NCBI GenBank assembly: GCA_023450615.1
Contig: JAEXGT010000084.1
Location: 1-64,000, forward strand
DNA: 64,000 nt
Direction: 5' to 3'
Source of the DNA: Pseudomonadota bacterium
GTDB taxonomy: Bacteria; Pseudomonadota; Alphaproteobacteria; Rhizobiales; Beijerinckiaceae
Under the pieces are notes generated by a model that did no database searches, had not been told where the DNA came from, and saw nothing but the letters and a program-made list of their open reading frames with translations. Positions 43,784 through 52,695 of this stretch are shown in pieces (positions within the stretch are counted from its first letter, which is position 1; every line of letters starts with the position of its first letter). The translations under genes and the position numbers were made by a program.

Positions 43784-44540
43784 GCGCGATCGCCGAGATC
43801 AGGCGTCCGTAATCGGGCTCCTTGCGATGGGTGGTGCGGCGATAGCTGAAGAACCGCTCCTCATCGGAATAGGTGCAGAGCCCCAGATCAGTGAAGCCGC
43901 CGATCCCGGCTGCGTTCAAGCGCGCTCCGATGAAGCCGGGCAGGTCGAACATGGCGTGATCCGGCTTCTCGCTTGGCTTGAAGAAACGCTCGTGTCCCGG
44001 TGCTTCCTCGGCAAAGCGCTGCACGAATTCGGGGCCTACTTCGTAAGCCTTCTGGCTGATCGTGGGACCGAGGACCGCGATGATCCGGCGGCGCTCCGCG
44101 CCGAGTTTTTCCATGGCGGTGACGGTCGCTTCCAGAACGCCCGTCACCGCGCCGCGCCAGCCCGCATGGGCTGCGCCGATCACCCCGTTCTCAGTGTCGG
44201 CGAACAGCACCGGGCCGCAATCAGCCGTGGTGATGGCAAGCGCGAGACCCGGCACTTTCGTCACCATGGCGTCGGCCTTGGGTCGCTCAGGCCCCCATGG
44301 GCCTTCCACGAGAACCGCATCGGGCGAATGCACCTGATACACGCTGATCAGCGCCTCGGGCGTGACGCTCAGCGTCTGTGCCATGCGGCGGCGGTTCTCG
44401 CTTACCCGCTCAGCCTCGTCCGATGAGCCGATGCCTCCATTGAGAGACGCATAGATGCCCTCCGACACGCCGCCCTGACGCGTGAAGAAGGCGTGGCGGA
44501 TGTGAGGAAGTGCCGAGAGGGCAGGAGCCTGAATGAACAT
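43773..44540 (-). CDS. pgeF: Peptidoglycan editing factor PgeF (YfiH/DUF152)
   Basis: A 255-residue DUF152 protein. Metal-site blocks are Y-Q-V-H-S-P-D, T-T-A-D-C-G-P-V-L and A-A-H-A-G-W-R-G-A, with the conserved His/Cys ligands. E. coli YfiH/PgeF removes L-Ser errors from peptidoglycan precursors; animal homologues are purine-nucleoside enzymes and older annotation says laccase. Third gene of lgt-midA-pgeF, a common alphaproteobacterial order. Confidence 0.92.
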   Translation of the reverse strand: MFIQAPALSALPHIRHAFFTRQGGVSEGIYASLNGGIGSSDEAERVSENRRRMAQTLSVTPEALISVYQVHSPDAVLVEGPWGPERPKADAMVTKVPGLALAITTADCGPVLFADTENGVIGAAHAGWRGAVTGVLEATVTAMEKLGAERRRIIAVLGPTISQKAYEVGPEFVQRFAEEAPGHERFFKPSEKPDHAMFDLPGFIGARLNAAGIGGFTDLGLCTYSDEERFFSYRRTTHRKEPDYGRLISAIALTP

Positions 44541-44552
44541 GTGCGAAAAACT

Positions 44553-45626
44553 TCAAGAAGAGGTGAGGGGCGGCAATCCGGGAACGGCTTCCAGGCCCTT
44601 ATGGGTAACGGCCAAAACCTTAAAGAGCTCTCCCATGCCTTTGTCTCCGCGCTCCGTGAGGCGAGCGAGCGCGGCATCGATATCGGTGCTTTGCGCAGGC
44701 GTTGCGCGCTTCTTGAGAGAAGAGGCCCGGGCTTCGATGCCGAGCGCCAGGAGAAAGTCGCCTTGCGTGGCGAGGCCATGCGTTCTGAGATCCTGCACGG
44801 AAGCGGCCTGCGCCAGGCGATGGAAATCCACATGGGTCGTGAGATCGGCTTCGCCCGGCTCACCGAGAGGATCGACGTAAACGTGCTGCTTCAAGGCCTG
44901 CAACGTGTCTCCGAAAGCGGGGCCCCAATAGCCGTAATCCACGATGAGCGCAGCGCCCGTGCCGCGCGCGATCCTGCGCGAGATAGCCTGCATGATGTCG
45001 ATGGACATGGCGGGCCATTCGAGTACATCGCCGATGCGCAGCGGTTGGCCGAGCGCCTGCTCGGCCTCGGCGCGCAGGCCGAAGATCAGATCGTCGCCTT
45101 CCGCGCCAATGAGACGCTCGCACCAGCCGCGTTCCGTGGCGATGAACTGGCGGATGGGAAGCGCATCGAAGAACTCGTTGGCGACGAGAAGCAGCGGCCC
45201 TTCGGGCACGTCCTCCAGGCGCTCATGCCATTGAATGGACAGCGGCGATGAAGACAGCGTTTCCTGCTGCTTGAGCCGCAGAACGGGGCTCGTCTCCACC
45301 AGATGCACCTGCGCGGCGCTCGCGAAATCCGGCAGCAGCTTCGTGGCGCGAAGAAGATCGGCCATCAGCGTGCCGCGGCCCGGTCCGAGCTCCACGAGAT
45401 GCACGGGGGAGGGGCGGCCCATGGCGTTCCAGGCTTCCAGCATCCAGAGGCCGATGAGCTCTCCGAACATCTGGCTGATCTCGGGCGCGGTGGTGAAGTC
45501 GCCACCCGCGCCCAGCGGATCGCGGGTGGCGTAGTAATGCCGAAGGCACAGGCTCATGTAGCGCTCGACCGTGATCGGTCCTTCGAGGGCGATCAGCTCG
45601 CGCACATGCTTGCCGAGCGACGTCAT
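44553..45626 (-). CDS. MidA/NDUFAF7-family SAM-dependent methyltransferase
   Basis: A 357-residue protein with the MidA family start (R-Y-M-S-L-C-L-R-H-Y-Y, then G-D-F-T-T-A-P-E-I-S-Q-M-F-G-E), the SAM motif V-E-L-G-P-G-R-G-T-L, and A-N-E-F-F-D-A-L-P-I, the strongly conserved N-E-F-x-D block. The mitochondrial homologue NDUFAF7 methylates an Arg of complex I subunit NDUFS2, so a complex I assembly role is reasonable. The ATG overlaps the lgt stop (ATGA). Confidence 0.9.
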   Translation of the reverse strand: MTSLGKHVRELIALEGPITVERYMSLCLRHYYATRDPLGAGGDFTTAPEISQMFGELIGLWMLEAWNAMGRPSPVHLVELGPGRGTLMADLLRATKLLPDFASAAQVHLVETSPVLRLKQQETLSSSPLSIQWHERLEDVPEGPLLLVANEFFDALPIRQFIATERGWCERLIGAEGDDLIFGLRAEAEQALGQPLRIGDVLEWPAMSIDIMQAISRRIARGTGAALIVDYGYWGPAFGDTLQALKQHVYVDPLGEPGEADLTTHVDFHRLAQAASVQDLRTHGLATQGDFLLALGIEARASSLKKRATPAQSTDIDAALARLTERGDKGMGELFKVLAVTHKGLEAVPGLPPLTSS

Positions 45627-46480
45627 GCGGCCTCGACGGTTTTTGCCGGCTGCGTGTAGCCGCGCGCCGCTATGATTATGAAGACAATACCGACAAGCGC
45701 CATCGGCACGGATAGCAGCATGCCCATGGTGATGCCTCCGCCCAAAGCGCCCACGGACGAGCCGAAGAGGAAGCCGAGCTGCGCATCGGGCTCGCGGAAG
45801 AACTCGCACACGATGCGGGCAATCGCATAACCCAGCACGAAGATGCCGCCGAGAAGTCCCGGACGGCGGAAGCCGAATACGCGCGCCGCAATCGCCATGA
45901 CGATGAACAGCAGCAGGCCCTCACCGAAGGCTTCGTAAAGTTGGCTTGGATGCCGGGGCAGGGGTCCTGCATGCGGGAACACGACCGCATAGGGAAAATC
46001 GGGGGCGGGACGGCCCCAGAGCTCGCCGTTGATGAAGTTGGCGATGCGCCCGAAGAACAGACCGATAGGCGTCACGACGGCTGCCATGTCGAGCATCGCC
46101 AGAGGATTGAGCGAGCGCGAGCGGGCGAACAGCACGAGGGCCAGCACCGCACCGAGGAAACCGCCGTGGAACGACATGCCGCCATGCCAGACGGCAAGGG
46201 CCTCGAGCGGGTTCTGAAGATAGGCGCTGAAATTGTAGAACAGGACATAGCCGATGCGCCCGCCGAGAACGACGCCCAGCGCCACCCAGACGATCAGGTC
46301 ATCCACATCCGCCGGCTTCGGCTGGCGCAAGGGTCCCCAGAGTTCCGCCTTTGCGGCCAGACGCTTGGCATAGAACCAGCCGCCCAGTAGCCCTGCCACA
46401 TAGGCGAGCGCGTACCAGCGGATCGGGAAGGGGCCGATGGAGAAGGCGACGGGATCGAGAATCGGAAATGACAGAGGCAT
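45623..46480 (-). CDS. lgt: Prolipoprotein diacylglyceryl transferase
   Basis: A 285-residue, seven-helix inner-membrane enzyme. The Lgt signature H-G-G-M-S-F-H-G-G-F-L-G and the G-R-I-A-N-F-I-N-G-E-L-W-G-R-P block, with its essential Arg and Asn, are complete. It moves diacylglycerol from phosphatidylglycerol to the lipobox Cys; at least two likely substrates (at 32 and 38 kb) are in this window. ATG chosen with AAAGG upstream. Confidence 0.95.
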   Translation of the reverse strand: MPLSFPILDPVAFSIGPFPIRWYALAYVAGLLGGWFYAKRLAAKAELWGPLRQPKPADVDDLIVWVALGVVLGGRIGYVLFYNFSAYLQNPLEALAVWHGGMSFHGGFLGAVLALVLFARSRSLNPLAMLDMAAVVTPIGLFFGRIANFINGELWGRPAPDFPYAVVFPHAGPLPRHPSQLYEAFGEGLLLFIVMAIAARVFGFRRPGLLGGIFVLGYAIARIVCEFFREPDAQLGFLFGSSVGALGGGITMGMLLSVPMALVGIVFIIIAARGYTQPAKTVEAA

Positions 46481-46617
46481 GGCGGCCTTTCGATAAGCGG
46501 TCCGCCATTGGACCCGGTGAGGATGGATCGTCAACCCTGTTGCAGTTTCGGTAAAATGCGCCCACATCTGCCTTTCCTGGGCTCTCGAGCCCCCTCGAAT
46601 GGTGTGGACTTCAAAAC

Positions 46618-46896
46618 ATGACCCAATCCTCCAACCGGATCTTCGACGAACTCGCCCGTTTCGCCACCGATGCCGCAGGCGCGGCGCAGGGTGTCAGGCG
46701 TGAGGTCGAAACCGTCGTCCGCAGCCAATTCGAGCGTCTGGTCAAGGACATGGATGTCGCCACCCGCGAGGAGGTGGAGGTGCTGCGCGAGATGGTGCTG
46801 GCGGCCCGCGCCGAGAACGAGCGCCTCGAAGCCCGCCTGAAGGCCCTGGAGGAAAAGCTCGCTCAGGGCGGCACGGCCGGTTCCTCCACCCCTTAA
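46618..46896 (+). CDS. ubiK: UbiK/BMFP-type accessory factor
   Basis: A 92-residue protein: an N-terminal amphipathic helix with F-D-E-L-A-R-F-A-T-D-A-A-G-A, a middle segment R-S-Q-F-E-R-L-V, and a C-terminal coiled coil (about 50-83) with E-V-E-V-L-R-E-M-V-L-A-A-R-A-E-N. This is the DUF526/BMFP pattern; E. coli UbiK is an accessory factor of aerobic ubiquinone synthesis. Divergent from lgt, with a 137-bp gap. About 257 bp of gene-free sequence follow, containing one imperfect hairpin near 46901-46925. Confidence 0.85.
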   Translation: MTQSSNRIFDELARFATDAAGAAQGVRREVETVVRSQFERLVKDMDVATREEVEVLREMVLAARAENERLEARLKALEEKLAQGGTAGSSTP

Positions 46897-47153
46897 CCTT
46901 TGCACCTAACCTTTGGAGGTAGGTGCCCTGCTTCCAATGCATCCCTCCTGTTGTGGACAGGTCCGGAAGGTGCATTGTGGCCAGAGTCAAAATCTAAGAC
47001 TGTGATTCATGAGCTGATTCGGGTCTGACGTGACAAGAGTTCTGAATGCCTCTATGTATTCAGGAAGTCTTTTTCAAATATTGCCCGAATTAACAAACGT
47101 TATTGCCTGACTATGTTTACCATAAATCAGGCCAATAAGTTTTTTGGATCGCC

Positions 47154-47654
47154 ATGTCTCAGCATCACTTCGAAATCGATCGCCTAGAGCATCCTCTCGA
47201 CGTTGTTGAGCGGCTCGCTTCCCTGCGGCACTGGATTTTCGACCGCGCGGAAGCTGACGAAATGTCGATCTCCGTCGCTGGGCGCTGGGCCGATTACGAT
47301 ATCGCCTTCACCTGGATCGAGGACGTGGAGGCGCTTCACGTGGCCTGCGCTTTCGACCTGAAGGTGCCGGAGCGGCGGCGTCAGGAGGTTCTGCAGCTCA
47401 TCTCCTACATCAACGAGCAGCTCTGGGTCGGCCACTTCGACCTGTGGAGTTCGGAGAGCGTGGTGATGTTCCGCCATTCCCTGCTGCTGGCGGGCGGCGC
47501 GGATCCGACGCAGGGACAATGCGAAACCATGCTGCGCGTGGCGGTGGAGGCCTGCGAGCGCTACTTCCAGGCATTCCAGTTCGTGATCTGGGCAGGCAAG
47601 TCAGCGCGCGAGGCCCTCGACAGCGTCCTGTTCGAGACCGAAGGCGAAGCGTGA
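47154..47654 (+). CDS. YbjN-domain protein
   Basis: A 166-residue protein of the YbjN (type III secretion chaperone-like fold) family. Family blocks are H-P-L-D-V-V-E-R near the start, A-D-E-M-S-I-S-V-A-G-R-W-A-D-Y, C-A-F-D-L-K-V-P and L-I-S-Y-I-N-E-Q-L-W-V-G-H-F-D. Function not established; in Alphaproteobacteria it is often the gene before proC, as here. The upstream region is AT-rich and contains TTAACAAACGTTATT, only a half match to a CtrA box. Confidence 0.85.
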   Translation: MSQHHFEIDRLEHPLDVVERLASLRHWIFDRAEADEMSISVAGRWADYDIAFTWIEDVEALHVACAFDLKVPERRRQEVLQLISYINEQLWVGHFDLWSSESVVMFRHSLLLAGGADPTQGQCETMLRVAVEACERYFQAFQFVIWAGKSAREALDSVLFETEGEA

Positions 47655-47743
47655 GTCTTTAAACATTATCCGAGCCTCGACAGGGCAGGGCGGCTTGTGA
47701 ATATTAGCGGCCTTCCCTTCATTCACATGCCGGATAATCTTTC

Positions 47744-48571
47744 ATGCCCAACGATGCTCAGCACCTGCCCACGTCCCTCATTCTCGTCGGAGCCGGCAAG
47801 ATGGGCGGTTCCATGCTGGAGGGCTGGCTCAAGGTCGGCATGAAACCGTCCGGCGTGACGGTGATCGATCCTCGTCCCTCCGAGGAGATGACGCGCTTCT
47901 GCTCCGACAAGGGCATCGCGCTCAATCCCGCCAATCCGTCGTCCGCCGATGTGCTCGTGCTCGCCATCAAGCCGCAGATGCTTGACGATGCCGCTCCCGC
48001 CCTGAACACCTATCTCGGGCCGCAGACGCTCATCATCTCCATTCTCGCCGGCAAGACGATTGGCGACCTGAAAGGCAGGCTGCCCGCGGCATCCGCCATC
48101 GTGCGCGCCATGCCGAACCTGCCTGCCAGCATCGGGCGCGGCGCAACGGGCGCTGCGGCGAATGCGCAGGTGAGCGAGAAGCAGCGCCTCGTGGCGAATG
48201 CGCTTCTGGCGAGCAACGGCATCGTCGAATGGCTGCCGTCCGAGGATCTCATCGACGCCGTGACGGCTGTCTCCGGTTCCGGCCCCGCATACGTGTTCCA
48301 TCTCGTGGAGTGCCTCGCGGAAGCGGGCGCTGCCGCTGGCCTGCCGCCCGAACTCGCGCAGCGCCTTGCGCGCGCCACGGTGACGGGCGCAGGCGAATTG
48401 CTGTTCCAGAGCGAACTGACGCCCGCAACCCTTCGCCAGAACGTGACCTCTCCCGGCGGCACGACGGCGGCGGCGCTCGAGGTGCTCATGCGCGATTCCG
48501 ATGGGCTCAAGAGCCTCATGGGCGAGGCCGTGGCTGCGGCGAAGCGCCGGGCGGAAGAGCTGGCGGGCTGA
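47744..48571 (+). CDS. proC: Pyrroline-5-carboxylate reductase
   Basis: A 275-residue ProC. The NAD(P)-binding loop is V-G-A-G-K-M-G-G-S-M. Later blocks are M-P-N-L-P-A, V-S-G-S-G-P-A-Y-V-F and the proC signature R-Q-N-V-T-S-P-G-G-T-T-A-A-A-L. It performs the last step of proline synthesis. Follows the YbjN gene by 89 bp. Confidence 0.95.
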   Translation: MPNDAQHLPTSLILVGAGKMGGSMLEGWLKVGMKPSGVTVIDPRPSEEMTRFCSDKGIALNPANPSSADVLVLAIKPQMLDDAAPALNTYLGPQTLIISILAGKTIGDLKGRLPAASAIVRAMPNLPASIGRGATGAAANAQVSEKQRLVANALLASNGIVEWLPSEDLIDAVTAVSGSGPAYVFHLVECLAEAGAAAGLPPELAQRLARATVTGAGELLFQSELTPATLRQNVTSPGGTTAAALEVLMRDSDGLKSLMGEAVAAAKRRAEELAG

Positions 48572-48626
48572 CAGAAGGGATTCCGCCCCTAGATCAATCG
48601 GTGGATTGCATGCTCAGGAGAATGTC

Positions 48627-49328
48627 ATGACGGCGGAAGCCCCTTTCGATAAGCGCACGGCCATCATCGATGCCCTGATGAGGCTTGCAGCCGCCCGCTC
48701 CTGGAACGAGATCGAGATCAACGATGTCGCGCAGGAAGCGGGTGTTTCGCTGGCGGAGTTCCGCGATCTCTTCCCGTCCAAGGGGGCGGTGCTGGGAGGC
48801 CTCTCGCGCCGGATCGACCGCAAAGTGCTCGAAGAGACGACGGACGATCTTGCGGGGGAGCCGGCGCGGGAGCGCATCTTCGATGTGATCATGCGCCGCT
48901 TCGATGCGCTGGAGCCCTACAAGGAGGCGCTCCGCCGCATTCAGCGCGACATGCAGTTCGACCCGCTTTCGCTGGCCGCTCTTCATCAGATGGCCGTCAA
49001 TTCCATGCGCTTCATGCTGGCGGCAGCAGGCATCAGCACGGAAGGGCCGCTCGGCACGCTCAAGCTGCAGGGCGCGGTGCTTGTCTATTCCAACACCATG
49101 CGCACTTGGCTTGATGACGACGATCCGGCCCTTGCCAGAACCATGGCGCGCCTCGACCGCGAATTGCGGCGCGGCGAACGGGTGATGGAAGGCGCGGAGG
49201 ATCTGCGCCGCCTCACGTCGCCCCTGCGCGCTGTCGGGCGCGCATTCAGGGAAAGCCGCCGCACGGCGCGGCGCGAGCGCCGGGAAACGGGCGAGGGCGA
49301 TGCGGACAATCCCGCCGCCGCAATCTGA
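48627..49328 (+). CDS. TetR-family regulator
   Basis: A 233-residue protein with an N-terminal TetR-type helix-turn-helix (about 8-55): I-I-D-A-L-M-R-L-A-A, N-D-V-A-Q-E-A-G-V-S and F-P-S-K-G-A-V-L. The C-domain is not a familiar ligand type. The 25-residue tail is very Arg-rich (R-R-T-A-R-R-E-R-R). AGGAG lies six bases before the ATG. It is between proC and a tRNA-binding protein gene on the same strand, so its target may be local. Confidence 0.85.
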   Translation: MTAEAPFDKRTAIIDALMRLAAARSWNEIEINDVAQEAGVSLAEFRDLFPSKGAVLGGLSRRIDRKVLEETTDDLAGEPARERIFDVIMRRFDALEPYKEALRRIQRDMQFDPLSLAALHQMAVNSMRFMLAAAGISTEGPLGTLKLQGAVLVYSNTMRTWLDDDDPALARTMARLDRELRRGERVMEGAEDLRRLTSPLRAVGRAFRESRRTARRERRETGEGDADNPAAAI

Positions 49329-49344
49329 TCGATCAGGGGGCATC

Positions 49345-49704
49345 ATGGATCACGCACAATCGCCGACGGCGACGATCACGTTCGACGACTTTCTGAAAGT
49401 GGATATCCGTGTCGGGCGCATCACCGCCGCGGAACCTTTCCCTCAGGCGCGCAAGCCGGCTTACAAGCTCACCATCGATTTCGGCCCTGAGATTGGCATC
49501 AAGCGCTCATCGGCGCAGATCACCGTGAACCATGCGCCTGACGAACTCGTCGGAACGCTGGTGCTTGCGGTCGTGAATTTCCCGCCGCGTCAGATCGGGC
49601 CGTTCATGTCGGAGGTGCTGACACTCGGCGTGCCGGATGCGAACGGCGACGTCATGCTCATTCGGCCCGACAAGGATGTGCCGGTTGGCGGGCGCCTGTA
49701 CTGA
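49345..49704 (+). CDS. CsaA-like tRNA-binding domain protein
   Basis: A 119-residue single EMAP-II/CsaA OB-fold domain: F-L-K-V-D-I-R-V-G-R-I, F-P-Q-A-R-K-P-A-Y-K-L, G-P-x-I-G-I-K-R-S-S-A-Q-I-T and N-F-P-P-R-Q-I-G-P-F-M-S-E-V-L-T-L-G. Family members bind tRNA or act as chaperone-like CsaA. AGGGG lies upstream of the ATG. After it begins a gene-poor scar with palindromic repeats and a transposase remnant. Confidence 0.9.
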   Translation: MDHAQSPTATITFDDFLKVDIRVGRITAAEPFPQARKPAYKLTIDFGPEIGIKRSSAQITVNHAPDELVGTLVLAVVNFPPRQIGPFMSEVLTLGVPDANGDVMLIRPDKDVPVGGRLY

Positions 49705-49775
49705 CGAGCGTCAGCCTGGGTGAAGCGCAGCGCAGATGCGGAATTGGTTTCAGCCTGAAGCCGAGGCTCTCAACG

Positions 49776-49803
49776 CGTCATCCCCGCCTGCGCGGGAATG
49801 ACG
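49776..49803. repeat. Palindromic intergenic repeat
   Basis: CGTCATCCCCGC, loop CTGC, GCGGGAATGACG: 12-bp arms with one mismatch. This is the widespread 'GTCATyCCCGC' class of bacterial intergenic palindromes. Confidence 0.75.
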
Positions 49804-49839
49804 GTGTGAAGGTTCAGATGCTCGCTCGTCCGACGATGC

Positions 49840-49869
49840 CAGATCCTGCTTCGCAGCCCTGGGATGACG
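49840..49869. repeat. Dispersed palindromic repeat copy
   Basis: Contains CCTGCTTCGCAGCCCTGGGATGACGC, related to the sequence at 15657-15690. Located just outside the transposase remnant. Confidence 0.5.
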
Positions 49870-49899
49870 CTCTTCGAGACATGCTAGAGCACCGGACCG

Positions 49900-50240
49900 T
49901 TACACGGGCGCATGTCCGGCGGCCTTGAGGAAGTTCCAACACTCCTTTGGCTCGAAGAGCTTGCAGATGTCACCAAGCGCTCGCCATAGCGCGTCGAACG
50001 CTCGGGCCTCGGCCTTGCGCAGGTGTGCCCTGATCTTGGCAAAGGCCTGCTCAATTGGGGTCATGTCCGGACTATACGGCGGCAGGAACAGGAACCAGGC
50101 GCCTCTTTGCTTCAGCCAGTGGGCGGCCTTCTCGCTCTTATGAACCGCGAGGTTGTCGAGGATCACCACATCGCCTGATATTAGCGTCGGAGCGAGTTGC
50201 GTCTCGATGTAAACCTCAAATGCCTTGCTGTTATCGGACC
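49900..50240 (-). pseudogene. IS630-type transposase, 3' fragment
   Basis: The minus strand reads D-N-S-K-A-F-E-V-Y-I-E-T-Q-L, then V-V-I-L-D-N-L-A-V-H-K-S and L-P-P-Y-S-P-D-M-T-P-I-E-Q-A-F-A-K, which hold the second Asp and the Glu of the IS630 DDE triad. The N-terminal half with the DNA-binding domain and first Asp is missing: upstream in frame a TGA appears and the sequence becomes the end of the PepSY gene. An ATG-less fragment, so a dead remnant left by a deletion rather than an intact insertion. Confidence 0.85.
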
Positions 50241-51146
50241 ATCGCCGACCTCATGGTCGCGCGTGCGTTGCCGCATAGATCGCCGCAACCGCCGCTGGGT
50301 CCAGATCCAAATGCCAGTGCCAACGAGGCCGAGCAGGGCCAAGGAGATCGCGGCGTTGAGGATGGGCAGGACAGGACCGCCCCAGGTGCCTTCGTGAAGG
50401 AGACGAGGCCAGTTGCGTACGCTGGGGACGACGCCGTTGTGGGTGATGGTATAAGTGCGCAGCTCGCCGCCCTTCACGATTCGGGCTACCAAGGCATCAC
50501 CGAACGGCCGAATCCAGAGCAGCCCTGACAGGTCGTGCTCGGCCCCGAGTATGCGAACGGCCTCGGTCAGCGAGGGCGACGTCCCCGCCGGGATAGATGG
50601 GGATGCTGGCCCGAGGCTTATCCCCAGGGCCAGCATCAGGCCCGTGAGCGGGCTGAGGATGACCAGCGGCAGGGGCAGCCATCCCAAGCCCTTGTGCCAG
50701 CCGGGAACGGTGTTGCGCAGTCGTGGCCAACCTATCAGCATTCCAAGCCCTACTAAGGCCAGCATGGCGGCCGTGGAGACAGGCACTAGCCAACCGACCC
50801 CAAATATCAGGCGCTCATGGAGGCGGCGCGCGGCCCCAAAGATGTCGGAGAGAGTGCGCCCCTGATCGCTGGTCAACTCGCCGGTGCGCAGGTCAAACTC
50901 CCGGCCGGCGACCGACAGGGTATGCTCCTGCGGGCGGTGGAGCAGGGCGCGTGCCGTGCCCTGGGGGTCGTGGCGGCGAAGCAACTCCGTGACGGCCGGC
51001 TCCATGACCGAACCCGGACGGATGGCGCTCTGGATCGCCAGCGGCTCGAAGGACAGCACTAGCCCGGTGACGATAATGACGAGAAGCGGCACGGCAAAGG
51101 TCAACGCCGCCCATCGATGCAAGCGCAACAGGAGGGCCTTGTTCAT
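50181..51146 (-). CDS. PepSY-associated membrane protein with altered tail
   Basis: A 321-residue protein of the PepSY_TM (PiuB-like) family: L-H-R-W-A-A-L-T-F-A-V-P-L-L begins helix 1, R-R-L-H-E-R-L-I-F-G opens helix 2 with the conserved His, G-W-H-K-G-L-G-W leads helix 3, and a fourth helix ends W-I-W-T-Q-R-R-L-R-R. Such proteins are inner-membrane, often linked to iron or siderophore uptake as reductases. The last 20 or so residues are encoded inside the transposase remnant, so the natural C-terminus has been replaced; the core is intact. The 181 bp upstream hold nothing I can name. Confidence 0.8.
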   Translation of the reverse strand: MNKALLLRLHRWAALTFAVPLLVIIVTGLVLSFEPLAIQSAIRPGSVMEPAVTELLRRHDPQGTARALLHRPQEHTLSVAGREFDLRTGELTSDQGRTLSDIFGAARRLHERLIFGVGWLVPVSTAAMLALVGLGMLIGWPRLRNTVPGWHKGLGWLPLPLVILSPLTGLMLALGISLGPASPSIPAGTSPSLTEAVRILGAEHDLSGLLWIRPFGDALVARIVKGGELRTYTITHNGVVPSVRNWPRLLHEGTWGGPVLPILNAAISLALLGLVGTGIWIWTQRRLRRSMRQRTRDHEVGDGPITARHLRFTSRRNSLRR

Positions 51147-51327
51147 GTCCTGAGGCTAGCCTCAGGGTATAGAGACGACAAGTTGGTCAAGGTGGGGAAA
51201 AAGGATGAGCACGCTCCTTGGCGCCGCGCGTTAAAAGGTCGGCGACACCTGCAATCTCTTCGAGCCACAAGAATGCTGTAACTTCCTCTAAGCTGCCGGA
51301 TATGCGTCCGTTAAACCGTCCGATGCT

Positions 51328-52695
51328 CTAAGCCGGCAGCCGCACCGTTGCGCGCAATCCCCCAAGCGGACTGTCGCCGAGCGAGATGTCGCCGCCGTGC
51401 GAGCGTGCGATGTCGCGGGCGATTGCAAGGCCCAGGCCTGAACCGCCCTCATCCTGATTGCGCGCTTCATCGAGGCGCACGAACGGCTTGAACACCTCCT
51501 CGCGCATGTCGGGGGGAACGCCTGGACCGTCGTCGTCCACGTGCAGGGTAAGCCAGCGCGCTTCATGATTGGCGGAAATCTCAATCCGGTCGCCATGGCG
51601 CGCGGCATTGGAAACGAGATTGAAGAGAAGACGCCGGAAAGCGTCGGGGCGAACGATGATGATCGGATCGCCCACGATGTCGAGTTCCGTCACATGGCCC
51701 TGGCGCTCCGCATCCGATTGCGCCTCCTCGAGAAGCTGACGCAGGTCCGTTTCGCAGGCGGTCTCGCCCGCATCGCCGCCTTCGCCGCGTGCGAAGGCGA
51801 GATAGCCTTCCAGCATGCGGCTCATCTCGTCCACATCGCGCTTGAGATCCTCGACCTCGGGCGTCTGCTGCATGAGCGCGAGTGAAAGCTTGAAGCGGGT
51901 GAGAATGGTGCGCAGGTCGTGACTGACGCCGTTGAGCATCGTCGTGCGCTGTTCCATGTTGCGCTCGATGCGCCGCTTCATCTCAAGGAATGAATGACCG
52001 GCTTGGCGCACCTCGCGCGCACCGCGTGGGCGGAACTCGATCTCGCGTCCCTTGCCGAGCGCTTCGGCCGCTTCCGCAAGCCTCAGGATGGGCCGGATCT
52101 GGTTGCGCAGGAACAGGATCGCGATGCCGAGCAGAACGAAGGACGAGCCGCCCATCCAGACGAGGAAGATGTGCGAGTTCGACGCATAGGCCTGGCTGCG
52201 CCGCGCCAGCACGCGCATCACCGTGTCATTATCGAGTTTGATGCGCACCTCGACATAGTTGGAGCGCCCCACCGTATCGAGCCAGTACGGGCGGTCGATC
52301 TGACGGCGCAGTTCGTTGGAAAGCGTCTCGTCGAGAACCGAGAAGAACGGCTTGGGCCCCGGCGGCGGCAGGTCCGTGTTGTGCAGGATGTCCACGTCGA
52401 GCTGCAGGCTGTCGGAGGCGATGCGCGTGAGCGTCGTCGCGTCCTTGTCCTGCGGGTAACTCTCATAGATCTGGATGAGGGCCGCGATATCCGCCGTGAC
52501 GGCGGAGGAGAGACGGCGCGTCACCAATTCGTAATGGCGCTCCATGAACACGTAAGCGACGACGGATTGCAGCAGGATCACCGGCGCGATGATGATGATG
52601 AGCGCGCGCGCATAAAGCCCCTTCGGCAGGAACCTGCCGAGCCAGCGCATTCCCCGGTCGAGCGGGGTGTAGCGAAGGGCCGCGCCGATCTTCAT
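51328..52695 (-). CDS. EnvZ-like sensor histidine kinase
   Basis: A 455-residue membrane kinase: helix 1 (about 31-51), a periplasmic domain of about 115 residues, helix 2 (about 175-195) and a HAMP segment. The H-box is G-V-S-H-D-L-R-T, the N-box L-V-S-N-A-A-R-H-G-D, and the ATP lid D-D-D-G-P-G-V-P with G-S-G-L-G-L-A-I. The N-box reads x-S-N-A, as in EnvZ. Its ATG overlaps the regulator stop (ATGA), so kinase and regulator are a cognate pair. The stimulus is unknown. Confidence 0.94.
   Translation of the reverse strand: MKIGAALRYTPLDRGMRWLGRFLPKGLYARALIIIIAPVILLQSVVAYVFMERHYELVTRRLSSAVTADIAALIQIYESYPQDKDATTLTRIASDSLQLDVDILHNTDLPPPGPKPFFSVLDETLSNELRRQIDRPYWLDTVGRSNYVEVRIKLDNDTVMRVLARRSQAYASNSHIFLVWMGGSSFVLLGIAILFLRNQIRPILRLAEAAEALGKGREIEFRPRGAREVRQAGHSFLEMKRRIERNMEQRTTMLNGVSHDLRTILTRFKLSLALMQQTPEVEDLKRDVDEMSRMLEGYLAFARGEGGDAGETACETDLRQLLEEAQSDAERQGHVTELDIVGDPIIIVRPDAFRRLLFNLVSNAARHGDRIEISANHEARWLTLHVDDDGPGVPPDMREEVFKPFVRLDEARNQDEGGSGLGLAIARDIARSHGGDISLGDSPLGGLRATVRLPA

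Noticed and set aside
46901..46925. Imperfect hairpin after ubiK as a terminator
   Set aside because: The stem has a bulge and no T-tract follows.
47085..47115. TTAACAAACGTTATT upstream of the YbjN gene as a CtrA site
   Set aside because: Only the first half-site and spacing fit; the second half is TATT, not TTAA.
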